9,334 nt of DNA from JBDHZK01 sp039811865 (GCA_039811865.1 JBDHZK010000108.1:1-9334), one strand, 5' to 3'; shown: positions 1-6,763, counted from the stretch's first letter. The notes: generated from the sequence alone by a model not told the origin. A program made the numbers and translations.

Positions 1-1206
1 CGAGTCGCGGCGGCCCTGGGAGTCGAGGATCTCGAGGCGCAAGTGAGTCTCAGCGAGATCGTGGCCACTACGCGTGCCGATCGGAGCTTCCGCACGCAGG
101 TCGTCGAGGTGCCGGCGCCCGTCGTCGACTCCGACCGCATCGAGGAACTGATGCGGCTGTCCTTGCGCGCCCAGCCGGGACTCACCCCGGACCAGCTTCA
201 GGCCCAGCTGGACGCCGTCGAGTCCCGGCCCCACCTGTACCGCGAGCCGGTGATCGTCGCCGGCGCGGCGCTCGCCTGCGCGGCGTTCGCCTTCTTGAAC
301 AACGGCCGTTGGCAAGACTGCCTGGCCGCGGCCCTCGGCGCCGCGCTCGGGAAGCTGGTGCAGCTGTTCGCGCGCCGGCTGCGCCTGAACCACCTAGTCA
401 TCGTGGCGCTGGCCGCTACCACCGCATGCCTGGTCTATATGCTCACCGCCGCGGTCTTCCAGTTCCTGCTGCCGGGCAGCCAGCTCGTTCACGGCGCCGC
501 GTTCACGTCGGCGATCCTGTTCCTGGTGCCCGGGTTCCCCCTGATCACCGCCGCCTTGGACCTCGCCCGCTTCGACTACACCTCCGGGGTTTCGCGATTG
601 CTGCACTCGGCGCTGATCACGATGGCCGCGTCCGTGGGGGCGTGGGTGGTGGCCCTGACCTACAACCTCACCCCCACCGAAATCGAGCTGGTCGCGCTCG
701 GTTCGTGGGCGCTTCTGGGCTTCCGCCTGCTGGCCAGCTTCTTCGGCGTGCTCGGCTTCGCGCTCACCTTCAACACCCCTTGGCGCGTGGCGCTCGGTGC
801 CTCGGTGATCGGGACGCTCGCCAATGTGCCCCGCCTCTTCGCGATGGACGCCGGGGGCAATCCACTGCTTTGCGCTGCGGCCGGGACCCTGATCGTCGGC
901 CTCCTGGCCGCATTCGCGGCCCAGCGGTTCCTGGCTCCCCGGATCACCTTGTCGGTGCCGGCGATGCTGATCATGATCCCGGGAGCCAGCACCTACCGAG
1001 CCCTGGTCGCCGTGATCGACCGCGACCCGATCGCCGCCCTCACGAACGGCACGACCGCCATCGGCATCGTCGTGGCGCTGGCCGCCGGGCTGGTGATCGC
1101 CCGCATGTTGACCGATCCCGCGTGGACTTCGACCAATCCCACCTGGACTCATATGCCCCGTACCCGCGCACAAGAGCGGTTACGCGGGACCATAACAAGG
1201 GAGTAG
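1..1206 (+). CDS. ThrE-type threonine/serine exporter (YjjP-YjjB fusion), 5' end outside window
   Basis: Probably an inner-membrane exporter of threonine, serine or similar small molecules, of the ThrE family. The frame is open from base 1, and residues encoded before the first possible start (GTG at 43) still match the family (an ALGVEDLE stretch like the ALGMDSVE of YjjP). The true start is therefore upstream and the gene is partial. Counting from that GTG, residues 1-205 resemble YjjP: a soluble N-terminal part, then hydrophobic segments with LNNG-W near 85-90 and the signature LVPGFPLI near 161-168. Residues 230-355 resemble YjjB: GFALTFNTP near 238-246 and a second MIPGAS near 311-316. 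In Escherichia coli these are two proteins; here they are one chain, as in Corynebacterium ThrE. The next gene starts 12-24 nt after the stop, so the two are probably cotranscribed. The substrate is inferred from the family only. Confidence 0.9.
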   Translation, partial: RVAAALGVEDLEAQVSLSEIVATTRADRSFRTQVVEVPAPVVDSDRIEELMRLSLRAQPGLTPDQLQAQLDAVESRPHLYREPVIVAGAALACAAFAFLNNGRWQDCLAAALGAALGKLVQLFARRLRLNHLVIVALAATTACLVYMLTAAVFQFLLPGSQLVHGAAFTSAILFLVPGFPLITAALDLARFDYTSGVSRLLHSALITMAASVGAWVVALTYNLTPTEIELVALGSWALLGFRLLASFFGVLGFALTFNTPWRVALGASVIGTLANVPRLFAMDAGGNPLLCAAAGTLIVGLLAAFAAQRFLAPRITLSVPAMLIMIPGASTYRALVAVIDRDPIAALTNGTTAIGIVVALAAGLVIARMLTDPAWTSTNPTWTHMPRTRAQERLRGTITRE

Positions 1207-1230
1207 TCAAGAGCGTCTGTGGGGCGAGCC

Positions 1231-2238
1231 ATGAGACTGACCAGCGAGCAGCGAGACCGTGCGGCCGGCGTGCTTCTGGGCCAAGCGATCGGGGACGCGC
1301 TGGGCGTCCCCTACGAGTTCGCGCCACGGGTGGCTCCCGGCGAGGCGCGCATGATCGGCGGCGGGCTGGGCCCGTACGCGCCGGGCGAATGGTCCGACGA
1401 CACGCAGATGGCGATCTGCATCGCCCGGGTCTCCGCCACCGGCGCGGACCTCACTACGGCGTCCGCCCTCGACGAGGTCGCCCAGGGGTTCATCGACTGG
1501 CGGACGCACGGGGCCAGTGACATCGGCAACCTGACCGCCGCAGTCTTGGCGGCCGGACCAGACGGCACCACATCCTTGTCCCTACGTCTGACGAACGCCG
1601 CCCGGCGCCATGCCGCGTCCGGCAGCGCCGGAAACGGGGCACTCATGCGGACGGCGGTAGTCGGTCTGACCAGGTTGGACGACCGCGAGGCGACCGCCCG
1701 GTCCGCCGCAAGTGTCGCCGCACTGACGCACGCTGACCGCCGCTGTGTGGCGTCCTGCGTGCTGTGGTCGGAGGCGGTTCGCGTCGCCGTCGTCGATGGA
1801 CTGCTGGACGTGCGGGCCGGCCTCGACCTGCTGAAACCGATGGAGCGGACCCGGTGGACCATCCACCTGGACGACGCCGAGTCCCACCCGAGCCGAACCT
1901 TCGAAGACAACGGCTACACGGTGACAGCGCTCCAGGCGGCGTGGTCGGCGATCTGGTCCACCCGGCACGGGTCCGGGACGGAGCACGTGACTGCGGCCCT
2001 GCAATGCGCGGTGTCGATCGGTTCGGACACCGACACCGTGGCCGCCATCGCCGGTGGCCTCCTGGGCGCCTGCTACGGAGCCTCGGCGTTGCCGAAGGAA
2101 CTCGTCGCGCAGGTGCACGGCTGGCCGGGCCTGCACGCGCCCGGCCTGGAGGCGCTGGCCCGCGACACCGCCGTCCGGGGGCTGGGCGCGAAGCCGGACG
2201 CAGACCCGTCGCACGTGCATCACGCCGGACCCGAATAG
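1231..2238 (+). CDS. ADP-ribosylglycohydrolase (DraG/ARH family)
   Basis: Expected to hydrolyse the glycosidic bond linking ADP-ribose to a protein, nucleic acid or small molecule, using a two-metal (Mg or Mn) centre. The 335-residue protein opens with the family signature GVLLGQAIGDALG (residues 13-25). It carries the first metal motif SDDT at 55-58 inside GEWSDDTQM, a GNGALMR motif mid-protein, and the second metal motif GSDTDT at 264-269 followed by AAIAGG. All acidic residues expected for metal binding are present, so it should be active. I chose ATG at 1231 because it puts the signature at the usual distance from the N-terminus and has a GGGG run 6 nt upstream. A GTG at 1219 would add four residues. 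It follows the exporter gene closely and precedes a HAD phosphatase, which could act on released phosphosugars, but the natural substrate cannot be told. Confidence 0.9.
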   Translation: MRLTSEQRDRAAGVLLGQAIGDALGVPYEFAPRVAPGEARMIGGGLGPYAPGEWSDDTQMAICIARVSATGADLTTASALDEVAQGFIDWRTHGASDIGNLTAAVLAAGPDGTTSLSLRLTNAARRHAASGSAGNGALMRTAVVGLTRLDDREATARSAASVAALTHADRRCVASCVLWSEAVRVAVVDGLLDVRAGLDLLKPMERTRWTIHLDDAESHPSRTFEDNGYTVTALQAAWSAIWSTRHGSGTEHVTAALQCAVSIGSDTDTVAAIAGGLLGACYGASALPKELVAQVHGWPGLHAPGLEALARDTAVRGLGAKPDADPSHVHHAGPE

Positions 2239-2272
2239 GCACTCCCGGGCACCACGGCCGCCGCCGCGGCGG

Positions 2273-2285
2273 CACAATTCTCCTC
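2273..2285 (+). promoter_or_regulatory. possible leaderless promoter of the HAD gene
   Basis: CACAAT (2273-2278) sits exactly 7 nt before the ATG at 2286, and no Shine-Dalgarno sequence precedes that ATG. This is the geometry of a leaderless transcript, and two better-matched examples occur elsewhere in this window. The hexamer lacks the usual initial T, and no -35 element is clear in the GC-rich stretch upstream. The 47 bases since the previous stop also hold a GC palindrome (CCGCCGCGGCGG). Confidence 0.3.
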
Positions 2286-3113
2286 ATGCGCCCACCGTCT
2301 GTGCTCCTCATCGATATCGACGGCACGCTGGTCGACTACTCGGCCCAACTGCCCGAGAGCGCCGCTATCGCCGTCCGCAAAGCCCACGCCAACGGGCATC
2401 GGGTCTATCTGTGCACCGGACGCAGCAAGGCCGAGATCTACCCGTACCTGTGGGACCTCGGCATCGACGGCCTGATCGGCGGCAACGGCAGCTACATCGA
2501 GGACGGCGGTCAGGTGGTGCATCATCAGGTGCTCGATCCGGACGTCGTCCAGCGGGCCGTCGAGTGGATGCTGACAAACGATCTGGGCTTCTACCTGGAG
2601 TGCAACTCAGGCCTTTACGCGTCGGACAACTTCCCCGAGAAGGCCGCGCGCATTCTCGACGGCGGCGCGACGCCCAAGAACGTCCAGTGGGTCCGAGACG
2701 GCTTCCCCCACATGATCTACGGCACCCGCTCCGGGCGGGCCGACGTCAACAAGATCAGCTTCGTCCTGGAGCCCCAGATCGATCTCATGGGGCTGACGGC
2801 GGACTACGCCGGCCAGGCGCAGGTCGACACCTGGAGCCTTACGGGCAAGGGTCCTGAGTTCGGCGAGTTCGGCCAGCTCGGCGTCCACAAGGGGGCGGCG
2901 GTACGGCAACTGGCGGAGCATCTCGGTGTTTCGACCGATGCCATGATCGGCTTCGGGGACGCCCGCAGCGACCTGGAGCTGATCACCGTCTGCGGCACGG
3001 GAGTCGCGATGGGCAACGCCGACCCCGTCCTCAAGGCGGCCGCCGATCTGGTCACCGACGACGTCACCGAGGACGGCCTCAACCACGCCTTCGCGGAACT
3101 CCGGCTGATCTGA
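2286..3113 (+). CDS. Cof-type HAD-IIB family phosphatase
   Basis: A haloacid-dehalogenase-fold hydrolase, probably a cytosolic phosphatase of sugar phosphates or other small phosphorylated metabolites. In the 275-residue protein, motif I is DIDGT with nucleophile D10 and acid/base D12. Motif II is CTGRS with T44. Motif III is K202 in GVHKGAA. Motif IV is GFGDARSD with D225 and D229 for Mg binding. The roughly 130 residues between motifs II and III match a C2-type (IIB) cap. The ending VAMGNADPVLKAAAD followed by VTDDVTEDG is typical of Cof/YidA-like proteins. The start is the first ATG before motif I; it has no Shine-Dalgarno sequence and may be leaderless. It lies 47 nt after the ADP-ribosylglycohydrolase stop, so it may be read from its own promoter or from the operon. 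The substrate is unknown. Confidence 0.9.
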   Translation: MRPPSVLLIDIDGTLVDYSAQLPESAAIAVRKAHANGHRVYLCTGRSKAEIYPYLWDLGIDGLIGGNGSYIEDGGQVVHHQVLDPDVVQRAVEWMLTNDLGFYLECNSGLYASDNFPEKAARILDGGATPKNVQWVRDGFPHMIYGTRSGRADVNKISFVLEPQIDLMGLTADYAGQAQVDTWSLTGKGPEFGEFGQLGVHKGAAVRQLAEHLGVSTDAMIGFGDARSDLELITVCGTGVAMGNADPVLKAAADLVTDDVTEDGLNHAFAELRLI

Positions 3114-3132
3114 GAGCCGCCGCTCGCGGAGT

Positions 3133-3171
3133 ATTCGGGACTCTAAGGGTTTACCTAGACTCCCCGAGAAT
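3133..3171. terminator. hairpin between convergent genes
   Basis: A long imperfect inverted repeat 20 nt after the HAD stop and about 40 nt after the LysE stop on the other strand. ATTC (3133-3136) pairs with GAAT (3168-3171), GGGA (3137-3140) with TCCC (3161-3164), TCTA (3142-3145) with TAGA (3156-3159), and GG with CC, closing on a GTTTA loop. There is one C-C mismatch, one bulged A and a 3-nt bulge. No T-run follows on either strand. Its position suggests bidirectional termination. Confidence 0.5.
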
Positions 3172-3209
3172 CGGTGATCGAGCCGGGTCCGGGGCTATCG
3201 CCGGCGCGG

Positions 3210-3821
3210 TCAGCCGTGATCCAGGGCCAGCTTCAGGCTGAAGGCACCCAGCGCCGTCCCGGTCGCCGCGTCCAGCGTGCGCCGCACCGGTTTGCGGGTC
3301 AGGAACGGCCGCAGCCGGCCCAACAGGCTGGCCAGCAACAACAGCCAGACCACGCCCAACACGGCATGCGTGAGCGCGAGCAGCGCCAGCGTCCCCCAAG
3401 AGCCATCGCCCATGAACTGCGGCAACAACGCCAGGTAGAACACCAGCGCCTTCGGGTTGGTGATGTTGCACAAGAAGCCCTGCACCAGACCACGCGTGGA
3501 CGCCACCTCCCGCAGCTCCCGCGGCTCCTCGGCTCGCCAGGCGGCCCGGAACGATTGGACCGCCAGATAGGCCAGGTACACCACCCCGGCCCACTTGATC
3601 GCCTCGAACAGCGGCTGGGACGCCCGGATCAGGGCACCGAGCCCGGTCACGGCCGCCGCTCCCTGGACAGCGCAGGCGATCCCTACCCCGAGCGCGGTCG
3701 CGCGCCCCCGCGACGGGCCACCGGACAGGGTGTTGCGGGTGACCAGCGCGAAGTCCGGGCCAGGCATGAGCACAACGAGCGCCGCGATGCCGATGAATGC
3801 GAGGTAGGCCTGAATCGTCAC
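3210..3821 (-). CDS. LysE/RhtB family amino-acid exporter
   Basis: A 203-residue membrane protein of the LysE/RhtB family, which exports amino acids or related metabolites by proton antiport. The length is typical. The N-terminal hydrophobic segment runs into the family motif MPGPD (19-23). The second conserved element, GFLCNITNPKA, lies at 115-125 ahead of further hydrophobic segments, and I count about five or six membrane spans. The GTG start (3821) places PGPD at the usual distance from the N-terminus. The Shine-Dalgarno is weak: only a G-rich stretch directly before the start. It is convergent with the HAD gene and transcribed alone. Its upstream region contains the first copy of the 46-bp repeated module, about 57 nt from the start. 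The exported substrate is not predictable. Confidence 0.9.
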   Translation of the reverse strand: MTIQAYLAFIGIAALVVLMPGPDFALVTRNTLSGGPSRGRATALGVGIACAVQGAAAVTGLGALIRASQPLFEAIKWAGVVYLAYLAVQSFRAAWRAEEPRELREVASTRGLVQGFLCNITNPKALVFYLALLPQFMGDGSWGTLALLALTHAVLGVVWLLLLASLLGRLRPFLTRKPVRRTLDAATGTALGAFSLKLALDHG

Positions 3822-3877
3822 CCCAAGAGGTTGCTACGCGATCCGCCCCGCCGGCGAACTGTCCACAGGGCGACTAC

Positions 3878-3923
3878 TTATCCACACAGTTATCCCGAGC
3901 CGGGGATAACTACATCGTTGTGG
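3878..3923 (+). repeat. 46-bp module, copy 1
   Basis: Three elements at exact 12-bp steps. TTATCCACA (3878) is a perfect DnaA-box consensus, TTATCCCGA (3890) is a variant, and GGGGATAAC (3902) is the same kind of sequence in inverted orientation. They are followed by TACATCGTTGTGG. The second and third elements form an inverted repeat (GTTATCCC / GGGGATAAC) with a short spacer. A further box-like 9-mer, CTGTCCACA, lies 19 nt upstream at 3859. Copies 2 and 3 have the same spacing. Confidence 0.8.
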
Positions 3924-4139
3924 TTTTGTCGCTCTCCTGGCGTCCGCGGTACCGAGCGGAGCCGCCGCAAGCCGGACCCTGCTCAGTGGGCTTGCCAACA
4001 AGGATTATGCCGCCGTCGGACGGTTACCACCCGGAACCGGTTGGGCCGCTCCACGCACGATCGGGCCGCCCGAGCCCGCACGACCGGCTGCCGGACTCGC
4101 CCTGCTTCAAGGCGGCAGGTTGACCACAGCCCGCGGTGG

Positions 4140-4185
4140 TTGTCCACAGCCTTATCCACGGCCGGGGATAACTACATCGCTGTGT
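4140..4185 (+). repeat. 46-bp module, copy 2
   Basis: TTGTCCACA (4140) is the actinobacterial form of a DnaA box. TTATCCACG (4152) and inverted GGGGATAAC (4164) follow at exact 12-bp steps, and then TACATCGCTGTGT. Another near-box, TTGACCACA, lies 20 nt upstream at 4120. From TTATCC through TACATCG this copy is almost identical to copy 1. Confidence 0.8.
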
Positions 4186-4412
4186 TTCACGCGACGGCCT
4201 GGTCGGTGGCGTTCGCCGGGTGGGCCGTCACGCCCTGGCCAACCGAGTGCTCTGGGATTACGCTGGATAAACGCTCGAAAACCCGTTGGGCCACTCGAAG
4301 TAGCTGGGACCGCCTGGCACAGTGCGGCACCAACGGCTCGGACGTCGGGAAGACCGCAGCGGCGACGCGGCCGCTGGGGACCTTTGTCCGACGGCGGAGG
4401 AGGGAGCCTGAG

Positions 4413-4571
4413 ATGAGCGAGCAGGAGCAGACCGCGAGCGGCGCGGCCGCAGCGGTCGCGCAGGAGCGGGCCGAGCGCGACGAGAAGCGCAGGAAGTATC
4501 GCGAGGAGCAGGATCGGCGGGCGATCAATCGCCAAATCTGGGAGGGCGGCCCGGTCTACCCGGATCGTTAG
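4413..4571 (+). CDS. small charged hypothetical protein, 52 residues
   Basis: I do not recognise this protein. The ATG at 4413 is preceded by GGAGGAGGGAG (4397-4407), among the best Shine-Dalgarno sequences in the window, at a normal distance. A terminator-like hairpin begins 3 nt after the stop. Both argue for a real gene. The product starts with a Gln/Ala-rich stretch, continues with a run of Glu, Arg and Lys (residues 18-40, for example ERDEKRRKYREEQDRR) that should form a single charged helix, and ends with IWEGGPVYPDR. There is no signal peptide or membrane segment. It stands alone between copies 2 and 3 of the 46-bp module. A helical nucleic-acid- or protein-binding role is possible but only a guess. 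Confidence 0.6.
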   Translation: MSEQEQTASGAAAAVAQERAERDEKRRKYREEQDRRAINRQIWEGGPVYPDR

Positions 4572-4573
4572 GA

Positions 4574-4592
4574 CCACCCGACATCGGCGTGG
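4574..4592 (+). terminator. terminator hairpin of the small gene
   Basis: CCAC-CCG (4574-4580) pairs with CGG (4585-4587) and GTGG (4589-4592) around an ACAT loop: 7 bp with one bulged C. It begins just after the stop codon and is followed by moderately T-rich sequence (TCCTTCATCGTT, 4600-4611). Confidence 0.5.
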
Positions 4593-4893
4593 AGGCCCGT
4601 CCTTCATCGTTGGGAGAGTTCGGTTGGCAGGGGCTCGGCTGGGAGGGCCCGCGCAAGTTACCCACAATGTTGCCCACAGCGGGGGATAACTACATTGATG
4701 TGATTCGTGGCCCGTAGCCGGCCGAACCACCAATCGAGCCAGTGGAGGGCCCGACGCCGCTGGGTCCCGAGCTTCCCAGCAGCTCCCATTCCAAAAGCTC
4801 AAGGAGCGAATCCCTACCCGACAGCCCCAGGTTCGCACCCTGGCCGTCGAAGCGTCCCAGTCGGCCCCATCCCCTGGCGGCGACCCAGCGCGA
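4593..4893. other. 301-bp non-coding stretch
   Basis: Contains copy 3 of the 46-bp module and otherwise nothing I can assign. A 5-bp hairpin, CCAGG (4827-4831) with CCTGG (4839-4843), lies about 50 nt beyond the end of the glycosidase gene and could help to end its transcript. It has no T-run. Confidence 0.5.
4658..4703 (+). repeat. 46-bp module, copy 3
   Basis: TTACCCACA (4658) and TTGCCCACA (4670) are each one base from a DnaA-box consensus. Inverted GGGGATAAC (4682) and then TACATTGATGTGA follow. The 12-bp steps are the same as in copies 1 and 2, although this copy has diverged more in the two leading boxes. Confidence 0.75.
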
Positions 4894-6099
4894 TCAGCCC
4901 CAGGCGTAGGCCTCCACGCTATTGACCCACAGCAAGAACCGCGGCGCGGGATCGAGTTCCAGCCGCACCTCCAGCCGCTGCCCGGCCTCACCACGGACCT
5001 CGTAGGTGATCCACGTGCAGTCCTTGCCGACCACCCGGACGCGACCAGACGCGATCCACGGATGCGCGCGGCGCATCGCGATGAGATCGCGGTACAGATC
5101 GTGCAGCCACCCGCCGTAGGGGGCGAGCCCGCCGGGGACCTCCGGCAGGGGCGGACGCAGCGGCGCGTCCGCGTGGAAGCCTTCGCCCTTCTCCCCGCGA
5201 AAGGCCTGCTCGTCGCCGTAATAGATGCTCGGTAATCCGGGCAACGTGAGCAGGACGCATGCCGCCAACGCCGCGCCGGCGTCCCCGACGCGGCTGGCGA
5301 TCCTGAACACGTCGTGATTGCCGACGAACGTCTGCGGGATCAGCGACCCGGCCAGGGCGTCGTGCCTCTGGATCGCCCAGGCGAGCTCCCACAGATTCCG
5401 ATCGGCGAGCGCGCTCCACGTCGCCTTCCACAGTTCGTACTGCGTCACGGCGTCCAGGCCGCCGGCCCGCGCGATCCCGGCGTAGTCACCGTGGATCACC
5501 TCGCCGAGGAAGAACGCATGCGGAAACTGCGTCCGGACGCGCGTGGTCACCTGGCGCCAGAACTGGCTCGGCACCGCGTAGGCGACGTCGAGGCGCCAGC
5601 CCGCGATCCCGCGGCGAAGCCAATGAAGCATCACTTCGACGACCAGGTCCTCGACCTGGGGGCTGGCGTGATCCAGGCCGACCAACGAATCGTGCCCCTC
5701 CCAACCGACCCCGCGCCCCTGCTCGACCCGCACCAGCGTCCCCCTGCCGGCGAGCGCTTCCGCAACCGCTGGATGGTCGGCTCCGACATGGTTGAACACG
5801 CCGTCCAGGACAACGCACAAACCCCGCCGGGACGCCTCGGCGACCAACAGCTCGAAGTCCGCCTCATCCCCGAGCCTGGGGTCGATTCGGAAGTGGTCCA
5901 GCGTGTCGTAGCCGTGCGTGGTCGAGGCGAAAACCGGACCGAGCAGGAGCCCGGTGCAACCGAGTTCACAGGCATAGTCCAGCCAGCCGACCAGCCGCGC
6001 CAGGCGGTGACCCGCGTCGGCGTTGCCCCAACCGAAGATGGGCGCGCCCACCGCCCCAAGCGGGTAGACGTGCCACCAGACCGACTGTTCCCAGCCCAT
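4894..6099 (-). CDS. GH13 alpha-amylase family glycosidase
   Basis: A cytoplasmic (no signal peptide) glycoside hydrolase of family 13, acting on alpha-glucosidic bonds, probably in maltodextrin or glycogen-derived oligosaccharides. The 401 residues hold all four classical regions. Region I is DGVFNH (99-104), and region II is GWRLDVAY with R169 and nucleophile D171. Region III is FLGEV with acid/base E200, and region IV is VGNHD with H262 and D263. PSIYYGDE (290-297) is also typical. The catalytic set is complete. It is compact: a barrel plus a short C-terminal beta part (about 340-401), without carbohydrate-binding or N-terminal domains. The ATG start has AAGGGG 5 nt upstream. It is divergent from a TetR gene across 70 bp, so control by that regulator is likely. 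Whether it is an amylase, neopullulanase-like or trehalose-related enzyme cannot be decided from motifs. Confidence 0.9.
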   Translation of the reverse strand: MGWEQSVWWHVYPLGAVGAPIFGWGNADAGHRLARLVGWLDYACELGCTGLLLGPVFASTTHGYDTLDHFRIDPRLGDEADFELLVAEASRRGLCVVLDGVFNHVGADHPAVAEALAGRGTLVRVEQGRGVGWEGHDSLVGLDHASPQVEDLVVEVMLHWLRRGIAGWRLDVAYAVPSQFWRQVTTRVRTQFPHAFFLGEVIHGDYAGIARAGGLDAVTQYELWKATWSALADRNLWELAWAIQRHDALAGSLIPQTFVGNHDVFRIASRVGDAGAALAACVLLTLPGLPSIYYGDEQAFRGEKGEGFHADAPLRPPLPEVPGGLAPYGGWLHDLYRDLIAMRRAHPWIASGRVRVVGKDCTWITYEVRGEAGQRLEVRLELDPAPRFLLWVNSVEAYAWG

Positions 6100-6108
6100 T
6101 TCGTCCCC

Positions 6109-6151
6109 TTATTGATGTTCACTCAATAGTGCTACTGACAGTAGCTCAATA
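6109..6151. promoter_or_regulatory. operator region shared by the GH13 and tetR genes
   Basis: Between the divergent genes, GCTACTG-A-CAGTAGC (6131-6145) is a perfect 15-bp palindrome. It is flanked by three copies of one 6-mer: TATTGA (6110-6115) and TCAATA (6123-6128), which form an inverted repeat with a 7-nt spacer, and another TCAATA (6146-6151). The palindrome overlaps the -35 element of the tetR promoter. On the other strand it lies between a possible TTATTG and CACTAT pair for the glycosidase gene. This is typical of a TetR-family operator with autoregulation. Which of the two repeats is bound is not known. Confidence 0.6.
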
Positions 6152-6162
6152 ACGGCTAGGAT
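6135..6162 (+). promoter_or_regulatory. promoter of the tetR-family gene, leaderless
   Basis: CTGACA (6135-6140) and TAGGAT (6157-6162) match -35 and -10 elements with a 16-bp spacer. The GTG start at 6170 lies 7 nt after the -10 box, so transcription should begin at or next to the start codon. Consistent with this, there is no Shine-Dalgarno sequence. Confidence 0.55.
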
Positions 6163-6169
6163 CGCCACC

Positions 6170-6763
6170 GTGCAACCGAGACGACGCCTCGACACCGAGG
6201 TCCGCCGCCAAGCGATCCTGGACGCCGCCAAGCGCGCCTACGCCCAAGACACCTATGCGGACGTCCCCATCGGCCGCATCGCCGAGGCCGCCGGATCGTC
6301 TCCCGCACTGGTGTTCCACTACTTCGGCAGCAAGGCCGGCCTCTACTGCGCGGTCGTCGAGGACGCGGTCGCCGCGCTCCAAGACGCTCAGGCCGACGCC
6401 CTGGCAAGACTGCCGCCCGGGACGTCGGCGCGCGACCAGGTGCAAACGTCCCTGCTGGTTTATCTGAACCACATCGCTACCCATCCCAACAGTTGGGCCA
6501 CCCCGCTGGCGGGGGGCGAAGAGCCGCGCGCCGCGGTCGAGCTTCGCCGGCGGGCCCGCCAGGACGCCGTCACCTGGCTGCGTCAGTTGCTTCAGGTCGG
6601 CTCTTGGCGCCGCCACAGCTACGCGATCTGGGGCTACCTGGGCTTCCTGGATCAGGCGTGTCTGGCGTGGGTCAACTCCGGTTGCCCACCCGAGGACCGC
6701 CCTGCCCTCATCGAGGCGGCTCTCGGGGCATTGGAGGGCGCGCTGGGCGACTGGGGGCATTGA
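6170..6763 (+). CDS. TetR/AcrR family transcriptional regulator
   Basis: A 197-residue one-component regulator. The N-terminal part has the TetR DNA-binding domain: a first helix around QAILDAAKRAYAQDTY (14-29), then the helix-turn-helix IGRIAEAAGSSPALVFHYF (34-52), followed by the characteristic GSKAGLY. Residues 70-197 form an all-helical ligand-binding and dimerisation domain that is not diagnostic; the ligand is unknown. It is probably a repressor of its own gene and of the divergent GH13 glycosidase, because a perfect 15-bp palindrome lies over the promoters of both. The GTG start is set by the promoter geometry (leaderless). A weak GGGG/CCCC hairpin overlaps the stop codon (6753-6769). 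A carbohydrate-derived inducer would fit the neighbour but is only an inference. Confidence 0.9.
   Translation: MQPRRRLDTEVRRQAILDAAKRAYAQDTYADVPIGRIAEAAGSSPALVFHYFGSKAGLYCAVVEDAVAALQDAQADALARLPPGTSARDQVQTSLLVYLNHIATHPNSWATPLAGGEEPRAAVELRRRARQDAVTWLRQLLQVGSWRRHSYAIWGYLGFLDQACLAWVNSGCPPEDRPALIEAALGALEGALGDWGH

Larger units (their letters stand above)
3822..4412. other. 591-bp non-coding stretch with repeated modules
   Basis: No convincing gene. Frames are open here only because the DNA is GC-rich; they have no ribosome-binding sites and no family resemblance. The region holds two of three copies of the 46-bp DnaA-box-like module, extra single boxes at 3859-3867 (CTGTCCACA) and 4120-4128 (TTGACCACA), and a block shared by both copies: GTTGGGCC(G/A)CTC at 4039-4051 and 4285-4296. 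The first 57 bases must hold the LysE promoter (- strand), but I cannot pick out a clear -10 box. Confidence 0.6.

Noticed and set aside
3174..4571. A 465-codon open frame on the + strand across the LysE gene and the modules
   Set aside because: It runs antisense through a clear LysE gene, has Arg/Pro/Gln-rich low-complexity content and no family resemblance. Only its last 53 codons (from 4413) have a good ribosome-binding site.
3859..4703. Chromosomal replication origin (oriC)
   Set aside because: Box-like 9-mers are clustered, but there is no dnaA or dnaN, no AT-rich unwinding region, and most boxes carry a mismatch. A titration or other regulatory role is more likely than initiation.
4827..4843. 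tRNA T-arm-like hairpin (CCAGG, loop TTCGCAC, CCTGG)
   Set aside because: The loop lacks the conserved A at position 58, and no anticodon or D arm is found upstream, so it is not a tRNA gene.
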